Shown here: positions 54,183-63,247 of the stretch, one piece after another
How positions within the stretch are numbered: the stretch's first letter is position 1
Layout of the letters: every line of letters begins with the position of its first letter
Assembly (NCBI RefSeq): GCF_000239815.1
Contig: NZ_CAFK01000299.1
Span: 240,233 to 304,232 of the forward strand
Reading direction: 5' to 3'
Length of the DNA stretch: 64,000 nt
Source: Bradyrhizobium sp. STM 3843
GTDB lineage: Bacteria; Pseudomonadota; Alphaproteobacteria; Rhizobiales; Xanthobacteraceae
Program-made: the position numbers and the translations under genes
Notes under the pieces: generated by a model
What the model saw: the letters and a program-made list of their open reading frames with translations, nothing else
The model's database searches: none
Told to the model about the DNA's origin: nothing

Positions 54183-55331
54183 TCATTTTACGACCTGGTA
54201 CTTGCCGTTCTTCACCGTCAGCAGAATGCGGGAGCGCTCGTCGACGCCGCTGCGATCCTGTTCGGTAAAATTGTAGACGCCCTGACTTGCTGCAATCTCC
54301 TTTTCACTCAGTAGCGCCTTGCGAATCGCTTCACGAAACTCCGGCGTTCCGGGGGATGCATGCTTCAAGGCAATGGGAAGAACGCGCTTGAGAATCTCAA
54401 ACGCATCATAGGAATGTGCGGCAAACTGGCTCCGGCTATTTGGGCCGTATTTCGTCTCATAGGCGGTGTCGAGAGCTAGGCCGGGCTTCTTGGTGAGAGA
54501 TTGGTCATCCTGGCCTTCCGGCGCCATGACGGGACCTGCGGCAATGAAAACGCCTTCGGCCGCGTTTCCTGCTATGCGGATGAAGTCCATGCTGGCAGCG
54601 CCATGAGACTGATAAATTGGGCCCTTGTAGCCGCGCTCGCGGAGCTCGACCTGCGGTAGCGCAGCTGCAGTGCCGGATGCACCGACCAGGATGGCGTCGG
54701 GATTGGCGGCCACCAGCTTCAGAACCTGTCCCGTGACGGAGGTATCGGGCCGGGCGTAACGTTCGTCCGCAACGATCTGAATTCCCATCGCTGCCGCTTG
54801 GGCTTTTAGATCGTTCATCCAGAGATCGCCGTAGGAATCGGAATAGCCGATGAACCCCACGGTTTTGACGCCGTTCTTCTTCATGTGATCATAGAGAACC
54901 TTCCCGACAACGGGGATCGGCTGAGGCAAGTCGACGGACCATTTCAGTCTTGCCGCAGTAAATGGCATCGGCGCCAAGCCAAAATGCGGAACGCCGGCTT
55001 CGTTGGCAACCGTCGATACCGCAATCGTCGGCGGCGTCACCGAGGAGCCCATAATGATGTCGGCGTTGGCCTCCGTTACGAAACGCCGGGCATTGTTTGT
55101 CGCGTTCGTAGGATCGCCGCCGTCGTCTAGGGCAATGACCTTCAACTTGACGCCGCCGATCTCCTTGGGAACGAAGTCCAGTGCGTTGCGCTCGGGAATG
55201 CCAAGTGCCGCAGCCGGTCCCGTGGTCGACAGCGTAATGCCGATCACGATCTCCTTGCCTTCATCTCCCGCCCTGGCGCTGAGCGGCAGGAGTGCGAAGA
55301 CTGCCGCGGCTGCGAAAACAATCCGGTTCAT
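54183..55331 (-). CDS. livK: Branched-chain-type ABC transporter substrate-binding protein (LivK)
   Basis: The 382-residue periplasmic protein has a signal peptide ending LSARA. The LivK fold follows: GKEIVIGITLSTTGPAAALGIPERNALDFVPKEIGGVKLKVIALDDGGDPTNATNNARRFVTEANADIIMGSSVTPPTIAVSTVANEAGVP, then GFIGYSDSYGDLWMNDLKAQA and ILVGASGTAAALPQVELRERGYKGPIYQSHGAAS. GGAG precedes the ATG. Relatives in aromatic clusters bind benzoate, hydroxycinnamate or phenylacetate-type acids. The location between ring-cleavage genes and dehydrogenases supports an aromatic acid ligand. Confidence 0.92.
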   Translation of the reverse strand: MNRIVFAAAAVFALLPLSARAGDEGKEIVIGITLSTTGPAAALGIPERNALDFVPKEIGGVKLKVIALDDGGDPTNATNNARRFVTEANADIIMGSSVTPPTIAVSTVANEAGVPHFGLAPMPFTAARLKWSVDLPQPIPVVGKVLYDHMKKNGVKTVGFIGYSDSYGDLWMNDLKAQAAAMGIQIVADERYARPDTSVTGQVLKLVAANPDAILVGASGTAAALPQVELRERGYKGPIYQSHGAASMDFIRIAGNAAEGVFIAAGPVMAPEGQDDQSLTKKPGLALDTAYETKYGPNSRSQFAAHSYDAFEILKRVLPIALKHASPGTPEFREAIRKALLSEKEIAASQGVYNFTEQDRSGVDERSRILLTVKNGKYQVVK

Positions 55332-55350
55332 TAGTTTCTCCTCAAAATGC

Positions 55351-55851
55351 TTAGTTGCTCAGAGGCCGCCCAGGCAGAAAATTCCAGGGGGTGATGGCGC
55401 CGACCACTCCGACTGGCTGCTTCAGCACGAAGACACGCTTGTCGGGCGCGTGTCCGGGAACGATATCGCCATAGACGCGCCTGGCCTCCTCCGCGAACCA
55501 TTCGATGAAGCTTGCACCGTAGGCAATTTCGCCTACCGCCTCCGGCAGCGGCTTGCCCTGCTCTCGCGTCAATATCCGGCCGAGATCGTCCTGGTTCGCC
55601 AATACGAGTTCGAACCAGGGACGAAGAATGGCTGCGCGCTCCTTGGCGGTACGCGCCGCCCACTCCGCCTGCGCTTTGCGCGCCCCCTCGATCGCGACGG
55701 CGGCCTCCGGCGCACCTAGCTTCGGCACCCGCCCGACGAGTTCGTCGGTCGCTGGATCGCGAACCTCAACGGCGCGATTGGCGTCCGCTTCGATCCAGCG
55801 GCCGCCCACGAATGCGGCCTCGCGCAGAAGCCCGGGATCCCTAAGTTTCAT
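55351..55851 (-). pseudogene. Aldehyde dehydrogenase, N-terminal stub
   Basis: From ATG 55851 the frame gives a GabD-like start: LLREAAFVGGRWIEADANRAVEVRDPATDELVGRVP, ILTREQGKPLPEAVGEIAYGASFIEWFAEEARRVYGDIVP and KQPVGVVGAITPWNF. Then homology ends in a short foreign tail (LPGRPLSN) and a stop. Only 166 of about 480 residues remain. The catalytic Glu and Cys are gone, so it cannot work. It sits intact-looking between two active genes of the operon, 17 and 19 bases away, so an internal deletion that kept transcription going is likely. Confidence 0.85.
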
Positions 55852-55868
55852 GTGCAAGCCTTGAGGTT

Positions 55869-56849
55869 TCAGGGGGCCACAATTGGGGTCGCTTTGAGCT
55901 TCGACGCCGCGGGACTGACGTCGCGAAAGAGGCTGCCCTCTTCGAACCAGGAGCGCGGCGCGGGAGCACCCCACAAGGTCTGTCGCTGCGGATCCTTTAA
56001 GTCCCACCGGATCGGCTCGAGGTCCGGATCAACGGTTTGATAGTCCGAGCAATAGATCTCGGTTCGATGGCCGTCGCGATCGCGGATATAAAGAAAGAAG
56101 GCGTTCGAGATGCCGTGCCGGCCCGGACCCCGCTCGATGTTTCCGACGTAGCCGGTCGTCGACATCACATCGAGCAGGTCGATGATATTCAGCGGGGTCG
56201 GCACCCAAAAGGCGACGTGATGGAGCCTTGGACCGAGGCCATTCGTGAACGCAATGTCGTGAACCCCGCCTTTGCGGTGCATCCAGGCCGCCCAGAGTTC
56301 TGACCCATCCTCAGTATCGGTATATTCGGTCATCCGAAAACCAAGTGAGTTGTAGAACCCAACCGAAGCCCGCACATCCGGTGAGAAACAATTGAAGTGA
56401 TCGATCCGCAGTGGCCTCACGCCCTTGTAGAGTGAGTACTTCTGATGGATCGGCGGCAGTCGATCCATCTGCGCATAGAATTCGAGGGGAATGCCGAGCG
56501 GATCCCGCGTTCGGAAGGTACGGCCCTGATAGGGCACATCGACCCACTTTGTCGGCAAACCCATCCCCTCGAAGAACGCCTTTGCGCGATCGAGATGATC
56601 TTCATCAAACACCTTGAAGCCGAGCTCGTTGGCAAGGCCGGTGGATCCCTTTTCAAGAATGATGCAATGATGACCGCGCTCCTCGAGGGCGCGCAGGTAG
56701 ATGCGGCTGTTGTCCTCTGCCGTGACCTGGAGGCCGAGCGTATCGGCATAGAAGGCGCGCGCCGCTTCCAGATCGGTCACCGTCAGCACGATATGGCTTA
56801 GCCGAACGATGTTAAAAGGCGGATACAAGACACTCGCAGGAATCGCCAT
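55869..56849 (-). CDS. Homoprotocatechuate 2,3-dioxygenase, VOC (type I) family
   Basis: This 326-residue enzyme aligns by motif with Brevibacterium HPCD and Arthrobacter MndD. Metal ligands are His151 (LRIDHFN), His211 (RLHHVAFWV) and Glu264 (DGHRTEIYCSDY). Second-shell residues of the family are also present: Asn153, His197 (VHDIAF) and Tyr254 (FFLYIRD), together with WMHRKGGVHD and IERGPGRHGISNAF. It cleaves 3,4-dihydroxyphenylacetate to 5-carboxymethyl-2-hydroxymuconate semialdehyde, the substrate of the HpaE encoded 12 bases upstream. A good AGGGAAG site precedes the ATG. The window also has the unrelated LigB-type enzyme for this reaction at 46979. Confidence 0.88.
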   Translation of the reverse strand: MAIPASVLYPPFNIVRLSHIVLTVTDLEAARAFYADTLGLQVTAEDNSRIYLRALEERGHHCIILEKGSTGLANELGFKVFDEDHLDRAKAFFEGMGLPTKWVDVPYQGRTFRTRDPLGIPLEFYAQMDRLPPIHQKYSLYKGVRPLRIDHFNCFSPDVRASVGFYNSLGFRMTEYTDTEDGSELWAAWMHRKGGVHDIAFTNGLGPRLHHVAFWVPTPLNIIDLLDVMSTTGYVGNIERGPGRHGISNAFFLYIRDRDGHRTEIYCSDYQTVDPDLEPIRWDLKDPQRQTLWGAPAPRSWFEEGSLFRDVSPAASKLKATPIVAP

Positions 56850-56861
56850 CGTTCTTCCCTC

Positions 56862-58400
56862 TCATGCCCCAACGCGTGGAATTTTGTGGCTATCGTAGGC
56901 AATCGCGATGTTCTTCGTCTCCATGTAGAAGTCGAAGGAATAGTCTCCACCATCGCGGCCAATGCCCGACTGCTTCACGCCGCCGAACGGCGTCGGTAGA
57001 TGACGCACGTTCTCCGAATTGACCCAAATCATGCCGGCGTCGAGATCGCGAGCGACGCGGTGCGCCCGGCCCACGTCGCGCGTCCAAATGTAGCCGGTGA
57101 GCCCGTAGCGCACATCGTTGGCGATCTTGGTCGCCTCAAATTCGTCTGCAAACGGGATCATGGTGAGGACCGGCCCAAATATCTCCTCCTGCGCGATCCG
57201 CATGTCGTTGGCCGCATTCGTAAACAGCGTCGGCTCCACATAGTTACCCGCTCCCCCGCAAGCGCGACCGCCGCCGACCGCGACCGTAGCTCCAGCATCT
57301 CGAGCTAAATCCGGATAGCTCAAGACCTTCTCGGCATGACGCGGGTGAATCAGCGGGCCGATCTCGGTCGCCGGATCGAGTGGATGCCCAACCTTGATTG
57401 CCGCGACACGATCGGCGGCCTTCGCAGCGAATTCGGCGTAAATCGACTTCTGTACAAGCGCCCGCGACGAGGACGTGCAACGCTCCCCGTTTAGCGAATA
57501 GATCATGAAGAGCACTGCATCGAGCGCACGCTCCAGATCGGCATCATCGAATACGATGACTGGGTTCTTTCCGCCGAGCTCGAAGTGGACGCGCTTCAAT
57601 GTCGCTGCGCCTTGCCGCATGATGTGCGAGCCCGTTGTGGTTTCGCCGACGAAGGCAACGGCCTTGATGGCGTCGTGCTCGGTAAGCGCCTTCCCTGCGC
57701 TCTCCCCTAGTCCGTGAACGAGGTTTACGACGCCAGCCGGACCGCCATGCGCGCGAATGACCGTGTCCATGATCTCGGTAAGTATCACCGCCGAGAGCGG
57801 ACTCCACTCGGCCGGCTTGTGAACGACAGTACAGCCCGCGGCGAGCGCTGGCGCGATCTTCCAGGTCGACAGCATGAACGGGGTGTTCCAGGGCGTAATG
57901 ACCCCCACCGGTCCGATCGGCTGACGCATGGTATAATTGAGATGGTCGCCGTCCGGCAGCGACAACCCGTCGGCAGCACCAGGGGCGCGGTCCGCATAGA
58001 AGCGGAAATTTTCAGCGCCTCGCAGCGCCGCCTTCGCCATATAACGGATCGGCTGTCCGGTATCCGATGATTCGACCAAAGCGATCTCGTCGGAACGAGC
58101 CTCGACGGCATCGGCAATGGCATGGAGGATCGCCCGGCGCTTCGTGCCCGAGATGTCCCGCCAGATTCGGAAAGCATCGGCTGCTGCCTGTGCAGCCTTG
58201 GCGACATCCGCCGCGTGACCGGATGCAACCGTGCATTGTTTCGCGTTCGTGGTCGGGTCGAGCGTGTCGAAGGTATCTCCGGAGACTGACAACGTGGGTT
58301 CGCCATTGATGAAATGCGGCACGGTCGCTCGCGCGAACCCGTCGAGGAACGCTTCCGCTCTCTTCTGATTAGCCGCAAGCGTCTTGGGCTCGCCCATCAT
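56862..58400 (-). CDS. hpaE: 5-Carboxymethyl-2-hydroxymuconate semialdehyde dehydrogenase
   Basis: The 512-residue aldehyde dehydrogenase starts at ATG 58400 after GGGAGAAG. Catalytic residues: Asn172 (TPWNTPF), Glu274 (VHFELGGKNP) and Cys308 (NGERCTSSSR). The C-terminal LPTPFGGVKQSGIGRDGGDYSFDFYMETKNIAIA is characteristic of HpaE. It oxidises the semialdehyde produced by the adjacent dioxygenase to the tricarboxylate, with NAD. Later steps (HpaG, F, H, I) are not clearly present, although an FAH-family gene lies at 44689. Confidence 0.92.
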   Translation of the reverse strand: MMGEPKTLAANQKRAEAFLDGFARATVPHFINGEPTLSVSGDTFDTLDPTTNAKQCTVASGHAADVAKAAQAAADAFRIWRDISGTKRRAILHAIADAVEARSDEIALVESSDTGQPIRYMAKAALRGAENFRFYADRAPGAADGLSLPDGDHLNYTMRQPIGPVGVITPWNTPFMLSTWKIAPALAAGCTVVHKPAEWSPLSAVILTEIMDTVIRAHGGPAGVVNLVHGLGESAGKALTEHDAIKAVAFVGETTTGSHIMRQGAATLKRVHFELGGKNPVIVFDDADLERALDAVLFMIYSLNGERCTSSSRALVQKSIYAEFAAKAADRVAAIKVGHPLDPATEIGPLIHPRHAEKVLSYPDLARDAGATVAVGGGRACGGAGNYVEPTLFTNAANDMRIAQEEIFGPVLTMIPFADEFEATKIANDVRYGLTGYIWTRDVGRAHRVARDLDAGMIWVNSENVRHLPTPFGGVKQSGIGRDGGDYSFDFYMETKNIAIAYDSHKIPRVGA

Positions 58401-58452
58401 GCTTCTCCCGGTGGATGACGTGTATTGACTAGGCCGATTGTTTCGGGGGCAG

Positions 58453-59961
58453 CTAGAGCGCCAGACAAATCGCCTTGGTTTCGAGATAATTCTCGACAGC
58501 AACGGCTCCGTGTTCGCGACCGAGACCGGATTGCTTGTAGCCGCCGAACGGCATATTCGGGTCGACCACGTTATGCGTGTTGATCCACACCGTGCCCGCC
58601 TTGACGGCATCCGCAAACGTGAAGCAGCGATCGATATCGCGCGACCAGACCGAGGCAGAGAGCCCGTATTCCGTATCGTTCGCCTGAGCGACGGCGTCTG
58701 CCATGTCGGTGAATGGAAGGAGAGTAACCACCGGTCCGAAAATTTCCTCGCGCACCAGCGTGTTTGTCTTCTTGGCGCCGACAATGACGGTCGGCTTGAC
58801 GAAGTAGCCAGCATCACCGGCTGAAGCTCCGCCTGCTGCAATTGTGGCGCCCTCAGTTATGCCTCGTTCAATCAGCGAAAGAACACGCGATTGCTGCTTG
58901 GCCGAAACAAGCGGATTGATCTGGTTGGCGGGATCGAAACCAGAGCCGATCTTCAGACTGTTGGCGACGCCAACAAAGGTCTCAACCAACTTGTCGAAGA
59001 TCGATTTCTGGATGTAGACGCGCGAACCGCACGTGCAAACCTGACCTTGATTGAAGTAGACGCCGAGATTGGCGGCGAGCCCGAACAACTCGGGATTCAT
59101 GTCATCGAACATCACCATCGGTGATTTCCCGCCGAGCTCAAGCGAGAAGCGCGTCATATTGTCAATTGCGGCATGTCCGATGAGCTTGCCGACCTCGGTC
59201 GAGCCGGTGAAGGCGACCTTGTCAATCCCCGGGTGGGAGCACAACGCTCCACCGGCCTCGTGACCATAGCCAGTCACGACATTGACGACACCCTCGGGAA
59301 AACCGACCTCCCGGATCAGTTGCCCAAGCCTCAGCGCCGTCAGCGGTGTCTCCTCTGCCGGTTTGAGGACGACAGTGCACCCGGCAGCCAGCGCCGGCGC
59401 AATCTTCCAGACCGCCATCAGTAGCGGGAAGTTCCAGGGAACGATGACGCCGACGACGCCAACGGGCTCTTTCCGCGTCATCGCGCGATAGCGGGTGCCG
59501 GGCGGAATTGGAATCGAAACCTCGAGTGTTTGACCGTAGATCTTGGTCGCCCACCCCGCCATGTAGCGCAGGTGTTCGGCGGAAGCCCCTACCTCGAGGG
59601 CCTGCGCAATCCCGATCGATTGACCGTTGTTGGCCGTTTCCACTTCTGCAAGCAGTTGGCCATCGGCCTCAACCGCATCCGCCAACTTTAGCAGAAGTCG
59701 TTCGCGATCGGCAGGACGATGGTTCGACCACGGTCCTTCGAGAGCAGAGCGGGCTGCGGCCACCGCCGCATCGATCTCCGCTTTGCCTCCGGCGGGCACG
59801 GCCGCGATGACTGCCCCGGACGCCGGATCATGCACGGGAATTTCTGAGCCACTGGGAGTTCCGATGTCCTGCCCGCCGATCAGGAGGTTGTGCTTGCTCG
59901 AGAGGAAGGCCTTTGTGGCCTCGCTTACGGGTAGAGCTGCGATTCCGGTTTGGATTGTCAT
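58453..59961 (-). CDS. feaB: Phenylacetaldehyde-type aldehyde dehydrogenase (FeaB-like)
   Basis: The 502-residue enzyme starts at ATG 59961 behind AAGGAG. Catalytic residues: Asn177 (VPWNFPLL), Glu275 (RFSLELGGKS) and Cys309 (QGQVCTCGSR). The segment WINTHNVVDPNMPFGGYKQSGLGREHG and the N-terminal half match FeaB/PadA and related aryl-acetaldehyde dehydrogenases. It would oxidise (hydroxy)phenylacetaldehyde to phenylacetate. Its start lies at the stop of the ThDP enzyme gene upstream, so the decarboxylase product would be used at once. The aldehyde from the amine oxidase at 20937 could also enter here. Confidence 0.85.
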   Translation of the reverse strand: MTIQTGIAALPVSEATKAFLSSKHNLLIGGQDIGTPSGSEIPVHDPASGAVIAAVPAGGKAEIDAAVAAARSALEGPWSNHRPADRERLLLKLADAVEADGQLLAEVETANNGQSIGIAQALEVGASAEHLRYMAGWATKIYGQTLEVSIPIPPGTRYRAMTRKEPVGVVGVIVPWNFPLLMAVWKIAPALAAGCTVVLKPAEETPLTALRLGQLIREVGFPEGVVNVVTGYGHEAGGALCSHPGIDKVAFTGSTEVGKLIGHAAIDNMTRFSLELGGKSPMVMFDDMNPELFGLAANLGVYFNQGQVCTCGSRVYIQKSIFDKLVETFVGVANSLKIGSGFDPANQINPLVSAKQQSRVLSLIERGITEGATIAAGGASAGDAGYFVKPTVIVGAKKTNTLVREEIFGPVVTLLPFTDMADAVAQANDTEYGLSASVWSRDIDRCFTFADAVKAGTVWINTHNVVDPNMPFGGYKQSGLGREHGAVAVENYLETKAICLAL

Positions 59962-59963
59962 GC

Positions 59964-61616
59964 TCACTCCTTGATCATGCCCGGCGACGATCGGCTGGGC
60001 TCGGCCGGATGAATGAACGGCCAAGGGCTTATTTCGGAGCCTTTTTCAATCGGCACTTCGATGAGCGCCGGCGAGTTGAGATCGAGGGCTTTTCCGAGCG
60101 CACGCTTCAGGGCATCCGGGGATGCAGCACGATAGGCAGGCATGCCGAAGGATTCAGCGAGCTTGACGAAATCCGGGTTAGTCAAGTCAGACCCGATGAA
60201 GCGGCCCTGATAGGACTGCCGCTGATCGCGCACAACGTTGCCGTATGATGAGTTGTTGAAGACGATGGCAACGACGTTGATGCGGTGGTGGACCGCGGTA
60301 GCCATCTCCTGGAGTCCGAACAGAAACCCGCCGTCCCCGGAGACGGAAACGACGGCTTTGTCCGGATGCGCGACCTTGACACCGAGCGCGCTGTTATAAC
60401 CGAAGCCAAGATTGTCCTGATATCCGCATGTAACGTACTGTCGAGGTCCGTAGACGGGAAAGCCAAATCGCGCCGTGAAGCCCATCTGGCTCACTTCCTC
60501 GACGAAAAAGCCGTCGCGAGGCAGTACGGCGCGAATAGCCTCGAGATAGCCCATCTGCGGCTGCACCTCCGAAAAGGCGCGCTGCGCTTTTGCCTTGATC
60601 TCGAGGAATTCGCCGTGGCGCGACCCAGATGATGCTCCGCTGATCGCGGCAGTCAAAGCCTTGGTCCCCGCTGCTGCATCCGCCACAATGGCAACATCTG
60701 GCTTCAGACGGACCATCTCGGTCGGATCGATGTCGATGCGGATGACCTTGATCCCCGGCGGAAGCCATCGCCAGCGCATGTATTGCAGCTCAAGGCGACT
60801 GCCGATGCCGATCAGGAGGTCGACGCGCTTCCAGTGCTCGAAGGCTGCGACAGAATTGAACGCCAGAGGGTCATCATCAGGCAGGATCCCCTTGCCCGAG
60901 CGGTGCGCCGTGACGGGCGCCTGAAGGCGCGCAGCCAGTTCGGCAACTTCGGCGCCTGCATCCACAGCGCCGCCGCCAACCATGATGATCGGATTCCTGG
61001 CCTTTGCGATGAGTGCCGCGGCTGCGGCGATTGCATCAGGATCGATGGCCGGCGGAGGATTGGGAACGCCGACCGCGAGTGCGCCCACCGGTCCTTTCGT
61101 TCCGAAAACGTCCCACGGTGCCTCGACGGCAACCGGTCCGGGACGCCCCGACAGCATGCGCGTAAACAGATTCGCCATGGTGTCGGAGACGCCGCTTGGA
61201 TGGGTGATGCGCTCTGCGCCCTTGATGAAGCTCCGCAATGTAGCAAGCTGATCGGGCAGCTCATGTAGCTGGCCGCGCCCCTGCCCGATCAAGTGCGACA
61301 TGATGTTACCGGTGACGCAGAGAACGGGAGCATTTGCGCCGTAGGCCGTGCAAAGTGCGGCGCCGGAGTTAAGCACTCCCGGGCCGGGCACGACCGAGTA
61401 GACCCCAGGCTTCGCGGTCGACTTGGCATAGCCGTAGGCCATATACCCGGCGCCTTGCTCGTGCCTGGTATGGATGAAGCGCAGCTCGACACGGCGGCTA
61501 TAGAGAGCGTCGTTGAAGTCATACATGTGCGCGCCGGGGATACCGAAAACCGTATCGACGCCGTGCGCGACCAGGGAACGAGCGATCTTTTCGCCGGTGG
61601 TTTCGTGCTCAACCAT
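59964..61616 (-). CDS. ThDP-dependent enzyme of the acetolactate synthase/2-oxoacid decarboxylase family
   Basis: A 550-residue protein from ATG 61616 (an ATG 27 codons earlier is possible). It has the ThDP-activating Glu53 (IHTRHEQGAGYMAYGYAKSTAKPGV), the middle domain (NPIIMVGGGAVDAG) and the ThDP/Mg site VSVSGDGGFLFGLQEMATAV…IVFNNSSYGN (GDG at 427-429, NN at 454-455). In catabolic operons such enzymes decarboxylate 2-oxo acids such as benzoylformate or arylpyruvates. It is the first gene of the long operon and is coupled to the aryl-acetaldehyde dehydrogenase, which supports an arylpyruvate decarboxylase (inference). Acetolactate synthase-like activity cannot be excluded. Confidence 0.83.
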   Translation of the reverse strand: MVEHETTGEKIARSLVAHGVDTVFGIPGAHMYDFNDALYSRRVELRFIHTRHEQGAGYMAYGYAKSTAKPGVYSVVPGPGVLNSGAALCTAYGANAPVLCVTGNIMSHLIGQGRGQLHELPDQLATLRSFIKGAERITHPSGVSDTMANLFTRMLSGRPGPVAVEAPWDVFGTKGPVGALAVGVPNPPPAIDPDAIAAAAALIAKARNPIIMVGGGAVDAGAEVAELAARLQAPVTAHRSGKGILPDDDPLAFNSVAAFEHWKRVDLLIGIGSRLELQYMRWRWLPPGIKVIRIDIDPTEMVRLKPDVAIVADAAAGTKALTAAISGASSGSRHGEFLEIKAKAQRAFSEVQPQMGYLEAIRAVLPRDGFFVEEVSQMGFTARFGFPVYGPRQYVTCGYQDNLGFGYNSALGVKVAHPDKAVVSVSGDGGFLFGLQEMATAVHHRINVVAIVFNNSSYGNVVRDQRQSYQGRFIGSDLTNPDFVKLAESFGMPAYRAASPDALKRALGKALDLNSPALIEVPIEKGSEISPWPFIHPAEPSRSSPGMIKE

Positions 61617-61805
61617 TTCCGATGCTCGTCCGTGTACGGAATGCACGAGTTGTGGGCCTGCAAGGCGGCCAAAAGCATCCCGCCGGTGATCGGCCAAAGA
61701 GCGAGAGCGGCATAGGCGCCGTACGAGGATCGAGCACAGTTCCCTCCGAATGTCACGGCGGTAGCTTCACATCCGGTGAGCTCCGCTCTTCATCATTGTG
61801 ACTGA

Positions 61806-61928
61806 GAGCCACCACGACCGCTGTCGTGAATTGGCGCGGCAAGTCTTGCGCGGGAGAGCGCTCCAGGACAAACGATGGATTCTTTTCAATTGATCAGGAA
61901 TGCTTAATAATGGGGCATGTCCCTCACC
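61806..61928. repeat. Upstream region shared with the MarR gene at 28865
   Basis: The partner of the block at 28771-28893, aligned gap-free at a distance of 33,035 bases. It lies between the ThDP enzyme gene and the LysR gene and includes the LysR start codon (61917). The most conserved part runs from TTCTTTTCAATTGATCAGG through the ATG. It probably holds the LysR promoter and an operator that both regulators or their targets share. Confidence 0.85.
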
Positions 61929-62843
61929 CGCACCACGATCCGGCAGTTCGAAGCGTTCGTTGCTGTCGCTGATACTCTCAGTTTCTCGGCCGCTGGCGAC
62001 CGACTGGGCCTGTCATCGTCGGCCGTCAGCCAGCTCGTAAGTGAGCTCGAGGCCATTACGGGGTTCCGCGTGTTCGACCGCAGCACCAGACGCGTTGCTC
62101 TATCGAGCGCCGGGCGCGAATTCCTAGGCATTGCCCAGACTGTCCTTCGGCACGTACAACTCGCCGAGACTGCTGCAGCAGACGTTCGCAACCGCGCCGC
62201 AGGCGTTGTCCGGATTGGCGCCCCATTGATCCTGGCGAGCGCCGTATTGCCGGCGGTCGTGCGCGAATTCAGGCGAGAGCGTCCGAATGTTGCCATTCAT
62301 ATTCGAGACGTACCCGTCGATCTGACCGTGGACCGGGTCGCCGCGGGAGACGTCGACCTGGCGGTGGGGCCGGACCGCCCCGCCGATCCAGCCGTCATCC
62401 GTGAGGCGATCTTTCGCAGCCCATGGGTGCTGTGGTTTGCGTCGGAACACCCCTTGGCGGCCAGGAAGGTGCTGAGCTGGGACGACCTTCGCAACGTCGC
62501 CCTCGTCGCCGCGAGCCGAGATCACGAGGTCAGCGTCGCTCAGATGCGGAGCTCCGCTTCGAACACAAGTCCGATCGCTCCACCGCAGATTGTCGATAAC
62601 ATCACCACGGCCCTCGGCATAGCGGCGCAAGGGCTCGCCGCCACGCCTGCTCCGGCCTATGTCGGAGTCGTGGCTCGGCCACTGGGGCTCACGATGCGCC
62701 GCATCACAAAACCCGAGACCGTGCGCGAGGTGTGTCTCTATCGGCCTTCACGGCGTTCGATTCCGCCGGCGGCCGAAGCTTTCGCCGAGTTTGTGATTCA
62801 ATGGATCCGCGCCTGGAATTTGGCTCCAAGAAGGGGCGACTGA
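61917..62843 (+). CDS. LysR-family transcriptional regulator
   Basis: The 308-residue protein has the helix-turn-helix TTIRQFEAFVAVADTLSFSAAGDRLGLSSSAVSQLVSELEAITGFRVFDRSTRRVALSSAGREFL, then the effector domain (VVRIGAPLILASAVLPAVVREFRRERPNVAIHIRDVP, GDVDLAVGPDRP). It is divergent from the ThDP enzyme gene, about 300 bases away, the usual position for the activator of the operon 61616-47973. Its upstream region is shared with the MarR gene at 28865. The inducer may be a phenylacetate-type intermediate (inference). Confidence 0.9.
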   Translation: MSLTRTTIRQFEAFVAVADTLSFSAAGDRLGLSSSAVSQLVSELEAITGFRVFDRSTRRVALSSAGREFLGIAQTVLRHVQLAETAAADVRNRAAGVVRIGAPLILASAVLPAVVREFRRERPNVAIHIRDVPVDLTVDRVAAGDVDLAVGPDRPADPAVIREAIFRSPWVLWFASEHPLAARKVLSWDDLRNVALVAASRDHEVSVAQMRSSASNTSPIAPPQIVDNITTALGIAAQGLAATPAPAYVGVVARPLGLTMRRITKPETVREVCLYRPSRRSIPPAAEAFAEFVIQWIRAWNLAPRRGD

Positions 62844-62971
62844 GTTCGCTCGGAGACGTTGAATAGTCGGCCGCGACGCTCATGCAAAGCCCGGCTCTCG
62901 GCTATCGGTATCAAGAATGGCCGTTCGAGAAACGTCGACGCTTGACGTGGAGCCGACAACAAGATGCGCAG

Positions 62972-63060
62972 TCAGGCAGCGGCTGCACGCTTCACTCCCT
63001 TGATCTCGCGAGCCGGCGGCACTCCAAACAGACGCGCGTATTCGCGAGTAAATTGCTACT
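62972..63060 (-). pseudogene. AraC-family regulator, C-terminal scrap
   Basis: The minus strand reads QFTREYARLFGVPPAREIKGVKRAAAA and stops at 62972. This is the end of the second helix-turn-helix of AraC/XylS regulators (S-x-F-x-R-x-[F/Y]-x-x-x-F-G-x-x-P). A TAG interrupts the frame where a Ser is expected just upstream, and no further homology was seen. It fills part of the 400-base gap between LysR and the DoxX gene, which otherwise holds nothing recognisable. Confidence 0.6.
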
Positions 63061-63247
63061 GGATGTCTTGCGGACGGTCGACATCCGTCTGTCAAGGATC
63101 AGATTACTCGCCAGTAACCCCATTACTCAGGGGTAACCACGGTCCACCACTCAGCGCCAATCGCGCTCAGGACGAGAACGCAGCTTGAGCTGTGTCAACG
63201 CGAACTGCGAGCTTGGTGCGATGAACGAGCGAACAAGGAGACCGACC

